DNA of 64,000 nt from assembly GCA_963764215.1 (NCBI GenBank), contig CAVXRS010000010.1, forward strand, positions 1 through 64,000, in the 5' to 3' direction. Below are positions 46,229 through 54,579 of this stretch, piece after piece. The translations under genes were made by a program, and so were the position numbers. This DNA is from JAFDWI01 sp963764215 (GTDB lineage: Bacteria; Actinomycetota; Acidimicrobiia; Acidimicrobiales; Iamiaceae). Numbering within the stretch: the first letter of the stretch is position 1; each line of letters begins with the position of its first letter. The notes under the pieces were generated by a model. It ran no database searches and was not told where the DNA came from. It saw only the letters and a program-made list of their open reading frames with translations.

Positions 46229-48310
46229 TGTGCTGCAGGCGTGCGCGCCGGCGACCCGGTCGAGTCCTTGTTCGAGTTGAGCAGTTGCGGGTTGACCTGG
46301 GGAAGGCCCCGGGTGGCATCGGTGGCCGCGCTGGGCGGCAGGTGGAGTCGACGGACCGCGACCCGTGCGATCTGGCCGAACAGCGGTGCGGCCGTGTCCG
46401 ATGCGTAGTACGAGTTCGAGAGGTCCGGGTCGTTCAGGACCGCGATGATCGAAAGTTGCGGGTCGCCTGCCGGCAACATGCCGACGAAGGTGGACACATA
46501 GTGGTAGCGGCCGTCCAACCCCATGTAGCCGTTCCCGGGCTGGTGTTTGTCGAGCGGTTTGCGGGCCGTACCGGTCTTGCCGGCGACCTGGTAGCCGGGC
46601 ACCGCCGCGTTCTGGCCGGTTCCCACCTTCACGACGTTCGCCAACATGCCCCGGACCTGCTTCGCGACCCGAAGCGGGAATGACCCGATGACTCGGCGAG
46701 GGCGCCGTGGCGTGGCGCCGGCCCTGCGCGTCGATCGTCGCGGTCACCAGCTTCGGAGCCACGGCCAACCCGTTGTCCGCGATGGTGTTGTACACCTGCA
46801 GCATCTGCATCGCCGTCACCGAGATCCCCTGACCGATCGGGATGGATCCGATCGACGATCCGCTCCATTGCGGCAGCGGTAGGAGCAGACCGGGCGACTC
46901 GTTGGGGAAGTCGAGTGCGGTCTTGTGCCCGAAGCCGAAGCGGCGCAGCATCGCGTCGACGTTTGCCGCGCCGACCCGCTGCGCCAACTCGATGGTGCCG
47001 ATGTTCGACGACACCGTGAGGATGTCGGTGACGCTGAGCTGCGAGGGCAGAGTCTCGGCTTCACCGAAGGTGGCCCCGCCGAGGCTGAGGGTCGACGGGT
47101 GCTGCAGCACCGTGGAAGGTGTGACCTTGCCCTTGGCGAGCGCGGCGGAGACCGTGATGACCTTGTTCACCGAACCCGGCTCGTACACGGTGGTGAGCGC
47201 TTCGTTGTTGGTCGAGGGCGCGACCTTTCCCGTCTTGGGATCGGCGGCGACGTTCACCATCGCGAGGATCTCGCCGGTGGACGGTCGACAGATGATCGCC
47301 ATGCCCGATTTCGAACCCGTCTTCGCGACCTCTTTGGCGACCAGTTGCTCCGTCGCGAACTGCAGCGGGAGGTCGACGCTCAGTTCGATGTCGTCGCCGG
47401 GTTGCGCCGCTTTCAGGATGCGGCCGCCACCCGCGATCGGCCCCATCGCCGAACGCTCGTAGGACTTCTCCCCCGGTTGGCCCTTGAGCACCTTGTCGTA
47501 CTGGGATTCGAGTCCACTGATGCCCGTGCCGTCGATATCGGTGGCACCGGTGAGCGCCTGGGCCTCCGCCCCGTTCGGGCGGACTCGTTTGAACTCCGAG
47601 ATCAGGTTCACCCCATCGAGCTTTCCGGCATCGATCAACGCGGTGACCTTCTTGGCCGTCGCATCGGGGATCAACCGGTCGATGTAGACGAACCGTCCCT
47701 TGCCCCGCAGCAGCGCGGTGACCTTGGACGGGTCCATGGCCAGGATCGGCGCCAGTCGAGCGGCCTCGACGGAAGCATCGGACACCTGGACCGGGTCGGC
47801 CACCACCGTCGACCGAGGGACCGAGACGGCGATGTCCTCGCCGTTGCGGTCGAGGATCGTTCCGCGTGCAGCAGGGATCGCAACCTGGACGGTGCGCTGT
47901 GCGACCCCGGTGTCGCGGTACCGGCCCGGATGCAACACCTGGAGATCGGTGAGCTTGCCGACGGTCGTGAGCAGGAGCAGACACAGCACGGCACCGATGC
48001 CGAGATAGCGACGTTGCAGTGCGCTGGTCGGTAGCGACGAACTCCGGCGCCGGCGCCCCCCGTCGACCCTGGTCCGACGAGTCCGCCCGGCGGGCTGAGA
48101 GGAACGCCTGGTCGAAGCTGCACGACGGGCCTTCGATCGGCCCGCCGGGGCCGCCCGCCCGCTCCGGGTGGTGCGCTTGCCCGACTGCGGAGAACGTGCC
48201 GGCCGGCGGGGACGCGAGCCTCCTGATCGGTCTTCCCGGTCGCCACGCCGTCCGGGTGTCCCGCTCCCGAAGAAGCCGTCGGCCATGCTGGGAGGACGAT
48301 CGTCGTTCAC
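46225..48310 (-). CDS. ftsI: Penicillin-binding protein, FtsI/PbpB class B transpeptidase, one frameshift
   Basis: About 695 residues. Very basic 90-residue cytoplasmic N-terminus (Arg/Ser/Gly-rich), membrane helix (LGIGAVLCLLLLTTVGKL), dimerisation domain (ARGTILDRNGEDIAVSV), transpeptidase with SxxK in YEPGSVNKVIT, SxN in VSSNIGT and KTGT in VAGKTGTARK. Frame breaks near 46690, between VTATIDAQGRRHAT and LRVAKQVRGMLANVV. It crosslinks septal peptidoglycan with FtsW. The GTG start overlaps the ftsL stop; the long frame continuing into murE is an artefact of the break. Confidence 0.93.
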
Positions 48311-48756
48311 GATGTCCCGTTCAAGTACGGCTTGACGTCCAGGTAGCGCTGCAGAGACGAGCTGTCGCCTGCTTTGGGATCCTCACCGGGTTGGGAAGGA
48401 GCGAGCCAGGTCGGATGGTCGGCCTGGGTCATCCCGAAGGCCTCCGCTTTGGAAACGATGCGCGTCGGCGCGGAGAGGCGATCGACTTGGACCCGGAGAT
48501 TGTCGTACCGCTCCTGGGCCTGTTGCGCCTGTTGGTTGAGACGATCGATCCGCTGTTGGCCCTGGACGAGTCGCACGTGGAAGGCGACCGCTCCGAGCAG
48601 CACCACGAACAGCCCGACGAGCACGGCGGTGGTGACGAGGCGCCGACCAAGCCCCCGCGGGGCGCCGACCACCCGGAGGTGGCGCTGCGTCGAGCGGCGT
48701 TCGTCCTCACGTCGTGCCGGAGCGCGTACCGGCCGCGTGGCCGTCACCACACTCAT
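48307..48756 (-). CDS. ftsL: FtsL-like septum protein
   Basis: 149 residues. Basic N-terminus, single membrane helix (about residues 40-62, VTTAVLVGLFVVLLGAVAF), a short coiled coil with Gln/Arg (RIDRLNQQAQQAQERYDNLR) and the FtsL motif SAPTRIVSKAEAFGMTQ. Position between rsmH and ftsI supports FtsL identity, since sequence conservation is low in this family. ATG overlaps the rsmH stop. Confidence 0.85.
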   Translation of the reverse strand: MSVVTATRPVRAPARREDERRSTQRHLRVVGAPRGLGRRLVTTAVLVGLFVVLLGAVAFHVRLVQGQQRIDRLNQQAQQAQERYDNLRVQVDRLSAPTRIVSKAEAFGMTQADHPTWLAPSQPGEDPKAGDSSSLQRYLDVKPYLNGTS

Positions 48757-49745
48757 GCCAGGACCTCCACGGTGCGCATCCGGGCGCTGGCCGCGCGACG
48801 GTTCCGGGCGACCTCGTCGGGCCGGGGCGTGATCCCACCGCGCTGCACCAGTCGCACCCGAGGTACGGCGCCACATCCACAGGGCAGCCCCGGCGGGCAG
48901 GTGCACCCACCGGTCGACGCTTCCCGAAACGTGGACTTGACGATCCGATCCTCTCCCGAGTGGTAGCTGATGGCCACGATCCGACCGCCGGGTCGGACCA
49001 GGTCCAACGCGGTTCCGAGCGCGGCCTCCAGCGCGGACAGTTCGTCGTTGACGGCGATGCGGAGAGCCTGGAACGTCCGCTTCGCCGGATGGCCGCCGCG
49101 ACGTCGGGCAGGCGCGGGAATGGCGGAGGTGACGACGTCGGCGAGCTGTGTCGTGGTCGTGGGTCGGGACGCGACGATCGCGCGGGCGATGCGGTCCGCA
49201 TACCGTTCGTCCCCGTAGGTGCGCAGGATCCGGGCGATCCGCTCCGGCGGGGAATCGGCGATCAGCCCCGCCGCGGTGAGTTCGGAGTCGGGATCCATGC
49301 GCATGTCGAGCGGGCCGTCGTTGCGATACGAGAACCCCCGTTCGGGGCGGTCGAACTGTGGCGACGACACACCGAGGTCGAAGAGCACACCGGCCACCGG
49401 CTCCCCACCGACCAGCGATTCGAGACCGACGTCGAACCGGGCGCGCACCGTCCGCAGCCGACCAGCGAGACGGCGATCCGCATCGAAGCGCTCCCGCGCG
49501 GCTGCCAGCGCAGCAGGGTCCCGGTCGATCCCGACGAGCATCCGCGCCCCGTCGGATGCGGCGATGGCCGCCGCGTGACCGCCACTGCCGAGCGTGGCGT
49601 CGACGATGATCCCCTCGGGCAGGGACGCGAACGCCTCCAGTACCTCGCCGACCAGCACCGGGACGTGGGCGAACGCGGGCGACTCAGCCACAGGGACCTG
49701 CGCCGTCGCACGCGGCCGATCGCACAACACCGAGGTCGTCACCAC
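48753..49745 (-). CDS. rsmH: 16S rRNA (cytosine(1402)-N(4))-methyltransferase
   Basis: 330 residues. SAM site IIVDATLGSGGHAAAI, LVGIDRDPAAL, and FDLGVSSPQFDRPERGFSY, KRTFQALRIAVNDEL, AISYHSGEDRIVKSTF. Methylates C1402 N4 of 16S rRNA in the P site. GTG start directly follows the mraZ stop. A 15-20 residue N-terminal extension precedes HVPVLVGEVLEAF. Confidence 0.94.
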   Translation of the reverse strand: MVTTSVLCDRPRATAQVPVAESPAFAHVPVLVGEVLEAFASLPEGIIVDATLGSGGHAAAIAASDGARMLVGIDRDPAALAAARERFDADRRLAGRLRTVRARFDVGLESLVGGEPVAGVLFDLGVSSPQFDRPERGFSYRNDGPLDMRMDPDSELTAAGLIADSPPERIARILRTYGDERYADRIARAIVASRPTTTTQLADVVTSAIPAPARRRGGHPAKRTFQALRIAVNDELSALEAALGTALDLVRPGGRIVAISYHSGEDRIVKSTFREASTGGCTCPPGLPCGCGAVPRVRLVQRGGITPRPDEVARNRRAASARMRTVEVLA

Positions 49746-50225
49746 TCACACCGCCTCCGTGGAGATGTGGGCGACCAGGGCCTGCCAACGTTCCTGGGCC
49801 CCTTCGTCCCTTGCGCTCCGGGTCCACAACTCGAGTCGGCGACGTTGCCCCACCACGACGAGTTCACGTCCGATGGACGCGTGCTCCCGGAGTGATTCGG
49901 GCACGAAGAGCCGGCCGGCGGCGTCCAGGTGCGTGTGCGTCGACAACGAGTTCAGGGCCTGACGGGGCAACGAATCGGTCAACTGCTCCCGTTCCTTGGC
50001 CCGCATGTCGTCTTCGATCGAGCGGAACTCCTCGAGCGGCAGGATCGCCACACACGGACCCGGCCAGGCGAGGATCACCGCGCCGTCCCCGAAGGCCGGT
50101 CGGAATGCCGTGGGCATCGACAGTCGACCCCGGTCGTCGAGTGACCGGTCGAGCTCCCCGAGGAGCTCGACCCGCTGGGCTTCACCCTGTCGGTTGGTGA
50201 GGGTCGATCCCCCAGTGGCTCCCAT
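49746..50225 (-). CDS. mraZ: Transcriptional regulator MraZ
   Basis: 159 residues with two SpoVT-AbrB-like repeats: LLGELDRSLDDRGRLSMPTAFR and SLSTHTHLDAAGRLFVPESLRE. MraZ represses or tunes the division cluster by binding TGGGN repeats. ATG 50225 adds about 20 residues before the usual start but is the only suitable start, and it fits a leaderless transcript from the -10 at 50234-50239. The operator repeats overlap the first codons. Confidence 0.93.
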   Translation of the reverse strand: MGATGGSTLTNRQGEAQRVELLGELDRSLDDRGRLSMPTAFRPAFGDGAVILAWPGPCVAILPLEEFRSIEDDMRAKEREQLTDSLPRQALNSLSTHTHLDAAGRLFVPESLREHASIGRELVVVGQRRRLELWTRSARDEGAQERWQALVAHISTEAV

Positions 50226-50234
50226 GGACTCCCA
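50210..50234 (-). promoter_or_regulatory. MraZ operator: three TGGGN repeats with exact 5-bp spacers
   Basis: On the minus strand TGGGA (50230-50234), TGGGA (50220-50224) and TGGGG (50210-50214) recur with a 10-base period, the known MraZ binding pattern. They begin at the -10 and run through the mraZ ATG into codon 6, so bound MraZ would cover the start of its own gene. Confidence 0.75.
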
Positions 50235-50262
50235 CAGTATTGCGTTTTCTACCCCAATGCAA
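50234..50262 (-). promoter_or_regulatory. mraZ promoter: TTGCAT - 17 bp - TACTGT
   Basis: -35 at 50257-50262, -10 at 50234-50239. The -10 ends 8 bases before ATG 50225, so the division-cluster mRNA is likely leaderless. An additional TGGGG lies inside the spacer (50252-50256). Confidence 0.6.
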
Positions 50263-50320
50263 GCACCTTTCTCCCCACGATCAGGCGATCAGTCCCACCG
50301 CATCGCCCCCGGGGACCCGC

Positions 50321-51001
50321 TCAGTAGCGCGTCAGGACGTCCCGCAAGGCCTCGACGAGTCGTCCGGGCGGGAGATCGACCGCGCCCACGGTTGCATCGA
50401 GGTGGGCGGCCAGTTCCGCCCGTTCGGCGGCATCGAGCGCGACGAGGTCGGCGTGGCCGCGCCCGTCGAATCGGTGTGGGACCACCACCTGGAATCGCGC
50501 GCCCGCACGAGTTCGCCGTTGCGAGATTCCCACGGCCTTGCGCCCAGCCACCTCCACCTCCCCCGGTCCAGTGCCCGCGAAGCACACCAACGACGACCAC
50601 CGTGACCGTCGAGTGACCGGCTCCGGATCCGCGGCGTCGACACCCAGCGACCGGAGCGCGTCGGCCACCGCACCACCCAGCCAGAGCGCGGATCGCGAGA
50701 CATCCTGCTGGAACAGCGGGTCATCGTGCGGAAGCACCACGTCGAACCAACTCACCTCGCCGGGACGGATCACCACCATGCCGCCACCGCTGTGACGGCG
50801 CACGACGCCGAGTCGCTCGCGGTGCAGCGAGGTCAGGTCCACATCGGCGAGCGACTGGGTGCTCCCCAGGACGACGGCCCCATCGACGGGTTCGAACACC
50901 CAGAGGGCACGTTGATAGGGCCGGGGCACCTCGAGGGCGTGCGCTGCGTCGACGGTGCCACGTCGTCTCCGGAAGGCGAACGGCGCCACTACCCTCGCCA
51001 T
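50321..51001 (-). CDS. Lipoate/biotin protein ligase family protein (LplA-like)
   Basis: 226 residues of the BPL/LplA fold. RRHSGGGMVVIRPGEVSWFD corresponds to the RRxSGGG...H/N region of lipoate ligases and GRKAVGISQRRTRAGA carries the catalytic Lys. Could attach lipoate, or octanoate as a transferase, to E2 or carrier proteins (kgd and a biotinyl domain occur in this window). The smaller size compared with E. coli LplA suggests a catalytic domain only. Overlaps the end of menC by 13 bases, therefore co-transcribed. Confidence 0.8.
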   Translation of the reverse strand: MARVVAPFAFRRRRGTVDAAHALEVPRPYQRALWVFEPVDGAVVLGSTQSLADVDLTSLHRERLGVVRRHSGGGMVVIRPGEVSWFDVVLPHDDPLFQQDVSRSALWLGGAVADALRSLGVDAADPEPVTRRSRWSSLVCFAGTGPGEVEVAGRKAVGISQRRTRAGARFQVVVPHRFDGRGHADLVALDAAERAELAAHLDATVGAVDLPPGRLVEALRDVLTRY

Positions 51002-52101
51002 ACCTCGACCGTCGACGCCTCCAACACCTGGGGGTCGGGCTCGACGCCGATGCCCGGGCCCCGAGGCACCTCGAGTCCCCCGCGCACCAACTCGAAGGGT
51101 CCCGCGAGGTCGATCGGGTGATACCGGGAGGTCGGTCCCAGGTCGGTGGGCAGCGTGCAGAACTCCTGGGCCGCGAAAGCCAGGGCAGCGGCCCGCCCGA
51201 TACCCGTCTCGAGCATGCCCCCGCAGAACACCGCCCAACCTTCGGCGCTCACGATCTGGGCGATCGCGGCCGCCGTCAGGGGACCACCGACCCGGGCCGG
51301 TTTGAGGTTCACGACTCCGGCGGCGCCGAGCGAGAGTGCGGTGGTCGCCTCCCCGACGGAGGTGACCGATTCGTCGAGCGCGACCGGTGATTCGAGTCGA
51401 CGCGCCACGATGGCGGTGCCCACCAGGTCGTCCGCGGGCAATGGTTGTTCGACGTAGTCCAGACGTCCTGCGGCACGCTCGAGAGCGCACAGGGCGTCGG
51501 CGGCCGCCCGGGCATCGGGGTACGAGCCGTTCGCGTCGACCGCCAGGGGCACGTCGGGCCAGATCCGTCGCACCGTCTCGACGGCGGCCAGGTCGTGCTC
51601 CGGGTCGATCTTGAGCTTCACGTGTTCGTGGCCGAGTTCCAGGGCAGCGGCCACGGAGACCTCGAGATCCGCGGGCGCATCGTGCATGCCCACCACCGCC
51701 GTCGAAGCCACCCAGGAGCGAACCGGGCCACCACCCGCCAGCGCATCCGACAGCGACCGGCCGCGCGCCCGAAGATCCAGATCGATCAGCGCGCCGACCA
51801 GTGCCGATCGGGCCATCTGATGGCCCGGTAGCCGGTCCAACGCCCCGAGCGCACCGACCGGATCAGCGAGGACCATCGGAACCAGCACGTCCCGCGACAC
51901 CGCCCACGCCCCGGCAAGGTATTCCGCGGTGTAGCCGGGACTGGGAAAGGCCGAACACTCGCCCCACCCGACGTTCCCCTCGGCATCGATCGCCTCGACC
52001 ACGATCACCTCACGCGAAGTGACGGTCGCGTGCGCCGACCGGAGTGGCGCCACGCGGTCGAGACGGACATGGCGAAGCTCGATCCGGAGCGGGGCGTTCA
52101 C
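50989..52101 (-). CDS. menC: o-Succinylbenzoate synthase (enolase superfamily)
   Basis: 370 residues. Enolase-superfamily catalytic set: VKLKI (KxK), VDANGSY (Asp), YVEQPL (Glu), ALDES (Asp/Glu) and NLKPARVGG (Lys), with FCGGMLETGIGRAAALAFAA typical of the MenC/NSAR branch. Makes o-succinylbenzoate for menaquinone. N-acylamino-acid racemase activity is an alternative. GTG 52101 overlaps the preceding stop (GTGA), shorter than the longest open frame. No other men genes nearby. Confidence 0.85.
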   Translation of the reverse strand: MNAPLRIELRHVRLDRVAPLRSAHATVTSREVIVVEAIDAEGNVGWGECSAFPSPGYTAEYLAGAWAVSRDVLVPMVLADPVGALGALDRLPGHQMARSALVGALIDLDLRARGRSLSDALAGGGPVRSWVASTAVVGMHDAPADLEVSVAAALELGHEHVKLKIDPEHDLAAVETVRRIWPDVPLAVDANGSYPDARAAADALCALERAAGRLDYVEQPLPADDLVGTAIVARRLESPVALDESVTSVGEATTALSLGAAGVVNLKPARVGGPLTAAAIAQIVSAEGWAVFCGGMLETGIGRAAALAFAAQEFCTLPTDLGPTSRYHPIDLAGPFELVRGGLEVPRGPGIGVEPDPQVLEASTVEVWRG

Positions 52102-52358
52102 CGCCGACGCGACCGTTCCCGGCACCATCGCAGAAAATCGATCAGGTCGTCGGGGTCGATACGTGCCGAGCCGTCCCCGCCGTACATGGTGACGATCCGG
52201 AAACGCTGATAGTCGGGAGCGGGAAGCGGCAGAAACGGTCGACGACGCCACCACCCGGGGACCGCCAGGCGTCGTGCCTCCCCGATGGCGGTGCCGTACA
52301 GGCTCGGATGTCGCACGATCGCGATCAGCGCCCGCAACAGCCAGTCCCGGTCGGTCAT
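52098..52358 (-). CDS. Small basic protein of unknown function
   Basis: 86 residues beginning MTDRDWLLRALIAIVRHPSL, Trp/Arg-rich in the middle (GWWRRRPFLPLP) and ending CRERSRRR. One weakly hydrophobic helix near the N-terminus; possibly membrane-associated. I do not recognise a named family. First gene of a three-gene unit with menC and the ligase-like gene, with a leaderless promoter, so expression is likely real. Confidence 0.75.
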   Translation of the reverse strand: MTDRDWLLRALIAIVRHPSLYGTAIGEARRLAVPGWWRRRPFLPLPAPDYQRFRIVTMYGGDGSARIDPDDLIDFLRWCRERSRRR

Positions 52359-52364
52359 GCACCG

Positions 52365-52370
52365 AGGCTA
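52365..52370 (-). promoter_or_regulatory. -10 element TAGCCT, leaderless start of small gene-menC unit
   Basis: Ends 6 bases before ATG 52358; diverges from the MoxR promoter. Confidence 0.5.
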
Positions 52371-52404
52371 ACGGCTCCCCTCCCGGGACGGCTCCGCCCG
52401 GCAC

Positions 52405-52428
52405 TAGACTCCCAGGCCAGCGAGGAGG
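52405..52428 (+). promoter_or_regulatory. moxR -10 TAGACT (52405-52410) and AGGAGG ribosome site (52423-52428)
   Basis: Transcript would start near 52417 with a leader of about 17 bases; the ribosome site is 5 bases from GTG 52434 and fixes that start. Confidence 0.5.
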
Positions 52429-52433
52429 ACGAC

Positions 52434-53408
52434 GTGAGCGCATCCCGGACCGAGGCTCCCCGTCGCATCACCACCGAATGCGACGCGCTTTCGACGAACA
52501 TCGAACGGATCATCATCGGCAAGCGCGAGATGATCGAACTGGCAATCGCCTGCCTGTTCGCGCAGGGCCACCTGTTGATCGAGGATGTTCCGGGGGTGGG
52601 AAAGACCACCCTCGCCAAGGCGCTCGCCCGTTCGATCTCGGGGACCTTCGGTCGGATCCAGTTCACGCCCGACCTGTTGCCCAGCGATGTCATCGGTGTC
52701 AACGTGTGGAACCGTGCATCGGGCGAGTTCGACTTCCGGCGGGGCCCGGTGTTCGCCAACGTGGTCGTTGCCGACGAGGTCAACCGGGCCGCCCCCAAGA
52801 CCCAGTCGGCACTGCTCGAGGCCATGGCCGAACGTCAGGTCACCGTCGACGGACGGACCCACCCACTGCCCGAGCCGTTTCTCGTGCTGGCCACGCAGAA
52901 CCCCGTCGACCACGAGGGGACCTATCCCCTGCCGGAGAGCGAACTCGATCGGTTCTGCATGCGCCTGTCACTGGGCTACCCCGACCGACACGACGAGATC
53001 GAACTGCTCACCGACAACCCCGGACCCGGACAACTGGATGCCCTCGAACCGGTGATCACGACGGCTGAACTGTCGGCACTCCGGCGAGAGGTCGAAGACG
53101 TCGGCGTCGCGACGAGCCTCCGCGGCTATCTGGTCACCATCGCCCGCGAGACCCGGGTCCACCCGTCGATCGCACTCGGGATGTCGCCGCGGGCGACCCT
53201 GACCCTGCAACAGGTCGCGCGCGCGTACGCGGCCGTCCGGGGTCGCGACTACGTCATCCCCGACGACGTCCGCGACGTGGTCGTTCCGGTGGTCGCACAC
53301 CGACTCGTCCTCACCCCGGATGCGCGGCTCCGTGGTCTGACCGCCCAAGGCCTGTTGACCGAGATCGTCCAACGCCTCGCCGTCCCGACCGGTGCCCAGG
53401 ACTACTGA
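52434..53408 (+). CDS. MoxR family AAA+ ATPase
   Basis: 324 residues. Walker A EDVPGVGKTTLAKAL, Walker B VVADEVNRAAPKTQSALLEAM, sensor FLVLATQNPVDHEGTYPLPE, Arg finger region LDRFCMRLSLGYP and the C-terminal lid. MoxR proteins act as chaperones for metal or cofactor insertion into, or assembly of, von Willebrand A-type proteins. Next gene (DUF58) overlaps its 3' end by 17 bases. Confidence 0.93.
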   Translation: MSASRTEAPRRITTECDALSTNIERIIIGKREMIELAIACLFAQGHLLIEDVPGVGKTTLAKALARSISGTFGRIQFTPDLLPSDVIGVNVWNRASGEFDFRRGPVFANVVVADEVNRAAPKTQSALLEAMAERQVTVDGRTHPLPEPFLVLATQNPVDHEGTYPLPESELDRFCMRLSLGYPDRHDEIELLTDNPGPGQLDALEPVITTAELSALRREVEDVGVATSLRGYLVTIARETRVHPSIALGMSPRATLTLQQVARAYAAVRGRDYVIPDDVRDVVVPVVAHRLVLTPDARLRGLTAQGLLTEIVQRLAVPTGAQDY

Positions 53409-54579
53409 GTCCGACCGTGAGCGGCCCTTGACGCTCACCCGCGCCGGCATCGGTTGTCTGGCCGCCGGGATCACCGCGGTGGTGCTGGGACGGATCCTCG
53501 GCCTGGCCGAGATCGTCGGTCTCGGAATCGCGGGACTGATCCTTCCGTTGCTGTCGCTGATCACGCTCACGCTCCGGCGGATCCCCCTCGAGCTGAGCCG
53601 GACGGTCGAACCGGAGTCGGTGATCGCCGGCGACGACGTGGTGGTGACCGTGCGCGCCGTCGGTTCCGGCGTCGGACGGAGTCCGGCGGTCTCCCTCGAG
53701 GAGGTGGTCCGACAGCCGCCCGACGACCCCCGGATGGCCCGGCTACCGATGCGAGCTCTGGCGCCCGGTGAGAGCGAGGAGGCGGCATACCGGCTGACCA
53801 CCGAGCGACGAGGAGTCTGCGTGCTCGAGGGGATGACCGTCACGCGCACCGACCCGTGCGGGCTCGCCCGGCGACGTCGACCGGGCCCGGGTTCCACCGA
53901 GTTCCTCGTCCTGCCCCGCGTCGAGCAGATCCTGCCACCGCTCCTGCGGCGCGACGCGGACGAGCACGCCGCGATCACCGGACCCTCGTTGCTGGGTTCG
54001 GAGTTCGCGTCGCTCCGCGACTACGAGCCGGGCGACGACCTGCGAAAGGTCCACTGGCCGACGAGCGCCCGCCGCGGCACCCTCGTGGTTCGCCGCGACG
54101 AGCAGGTTCGCCAGCCGTGCTGTGTGGTGCTGTTGGACGTACGGGTCCGGGTGCATGACGACCAGACCCTCGAGCGGGCAGTCACCGCGGCGGCGAGCAT
54201 CCTCGTCGCGGCCGCCGCGAGCGGCCAACGCATCCGCCTCTGTGTCACCGACGGGTTCGACTCGACCAACGGTGTCGGCCGGGAACATCTGCGTACCCTG
54301 CTGGGCAAGCTCGCCACCGTGCAGGCGGACCCGCGGGACACGACTCCCGACCGCCTCCGCCGGGACGCGGTGGTCTGTGTCACGACCCCGGCGGGGGCCG
54401 ACTCCCTGCTCCCGACGCTGCCCCGCGCGTTCGTGATCGCGTTCGAACCCACCGGGCGGATCTCCACGCCCGGCGGTGGCTTCACACGCGGTATCCGGAT
54501 CGGACCCGACGACACATTTCGCACGGCCTGGAACCAGGCCACGACCCTCGAGCGGTCGTCGGTCGGAGCGACGCGGTGA
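53392..54579 (+). CDS. DUF58 family protein
   Basis: 395 residues. Two N-terminal membrane helices (about residues 18-60), a beta-rich extracytoplasmic or cytosolic segment, and the DUF58 motif LRDYEPGDDLRKVHWPTSARRGTLVV followed by a vWA-like fold (CCVVLLDVRVRVHD). Partner of MoxR in the common moxR-DUF58-transglutaminase cassette. Precise role unknown. GTG start is inside the moxR 3' end. Confidence 0.88.
   Translation: MPRTTESDRERPLTLTRAGIGCLAAGITAVVLGRILGLAEIVGLGIAGLILPLLSLITLTLRRIPLELSRTVEPESVIAGDDVVVTVRAVGSGVGRSPAVSLEEVVRQPPDDPRMARLPMRALAPGESEEAAYRLTTERRGVCVLEGMTVTRTDPCGLARRRRPGPGSTEFLVLPRVEQILPPLLRRDADEHAAITGPSLLGSEFASLRDYEPGDDLRKVHWPTSARRGTLVVRRDEQVRQPCCVVLLDVRVRVHDDQTLERAVTAAASILVAAAASGQRIRLCVTDGFDSTNGVGREHLRTLLGKLATVQADPRDTTPDRLRRDAVVCVTTPAGADSLLPTLPRAFVIAFEPTGRISTPGGGFTRGIRIGPDDTFRTAWNQATTLERSSVGATR

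Noticed and set aside
45314..48310. 998-residue FtsI-MurE fusion
   Set aside because: Both proteins have normal coupled stop/start (46225-46228); the open frame exists only because of breaks near 46690 and 46080.
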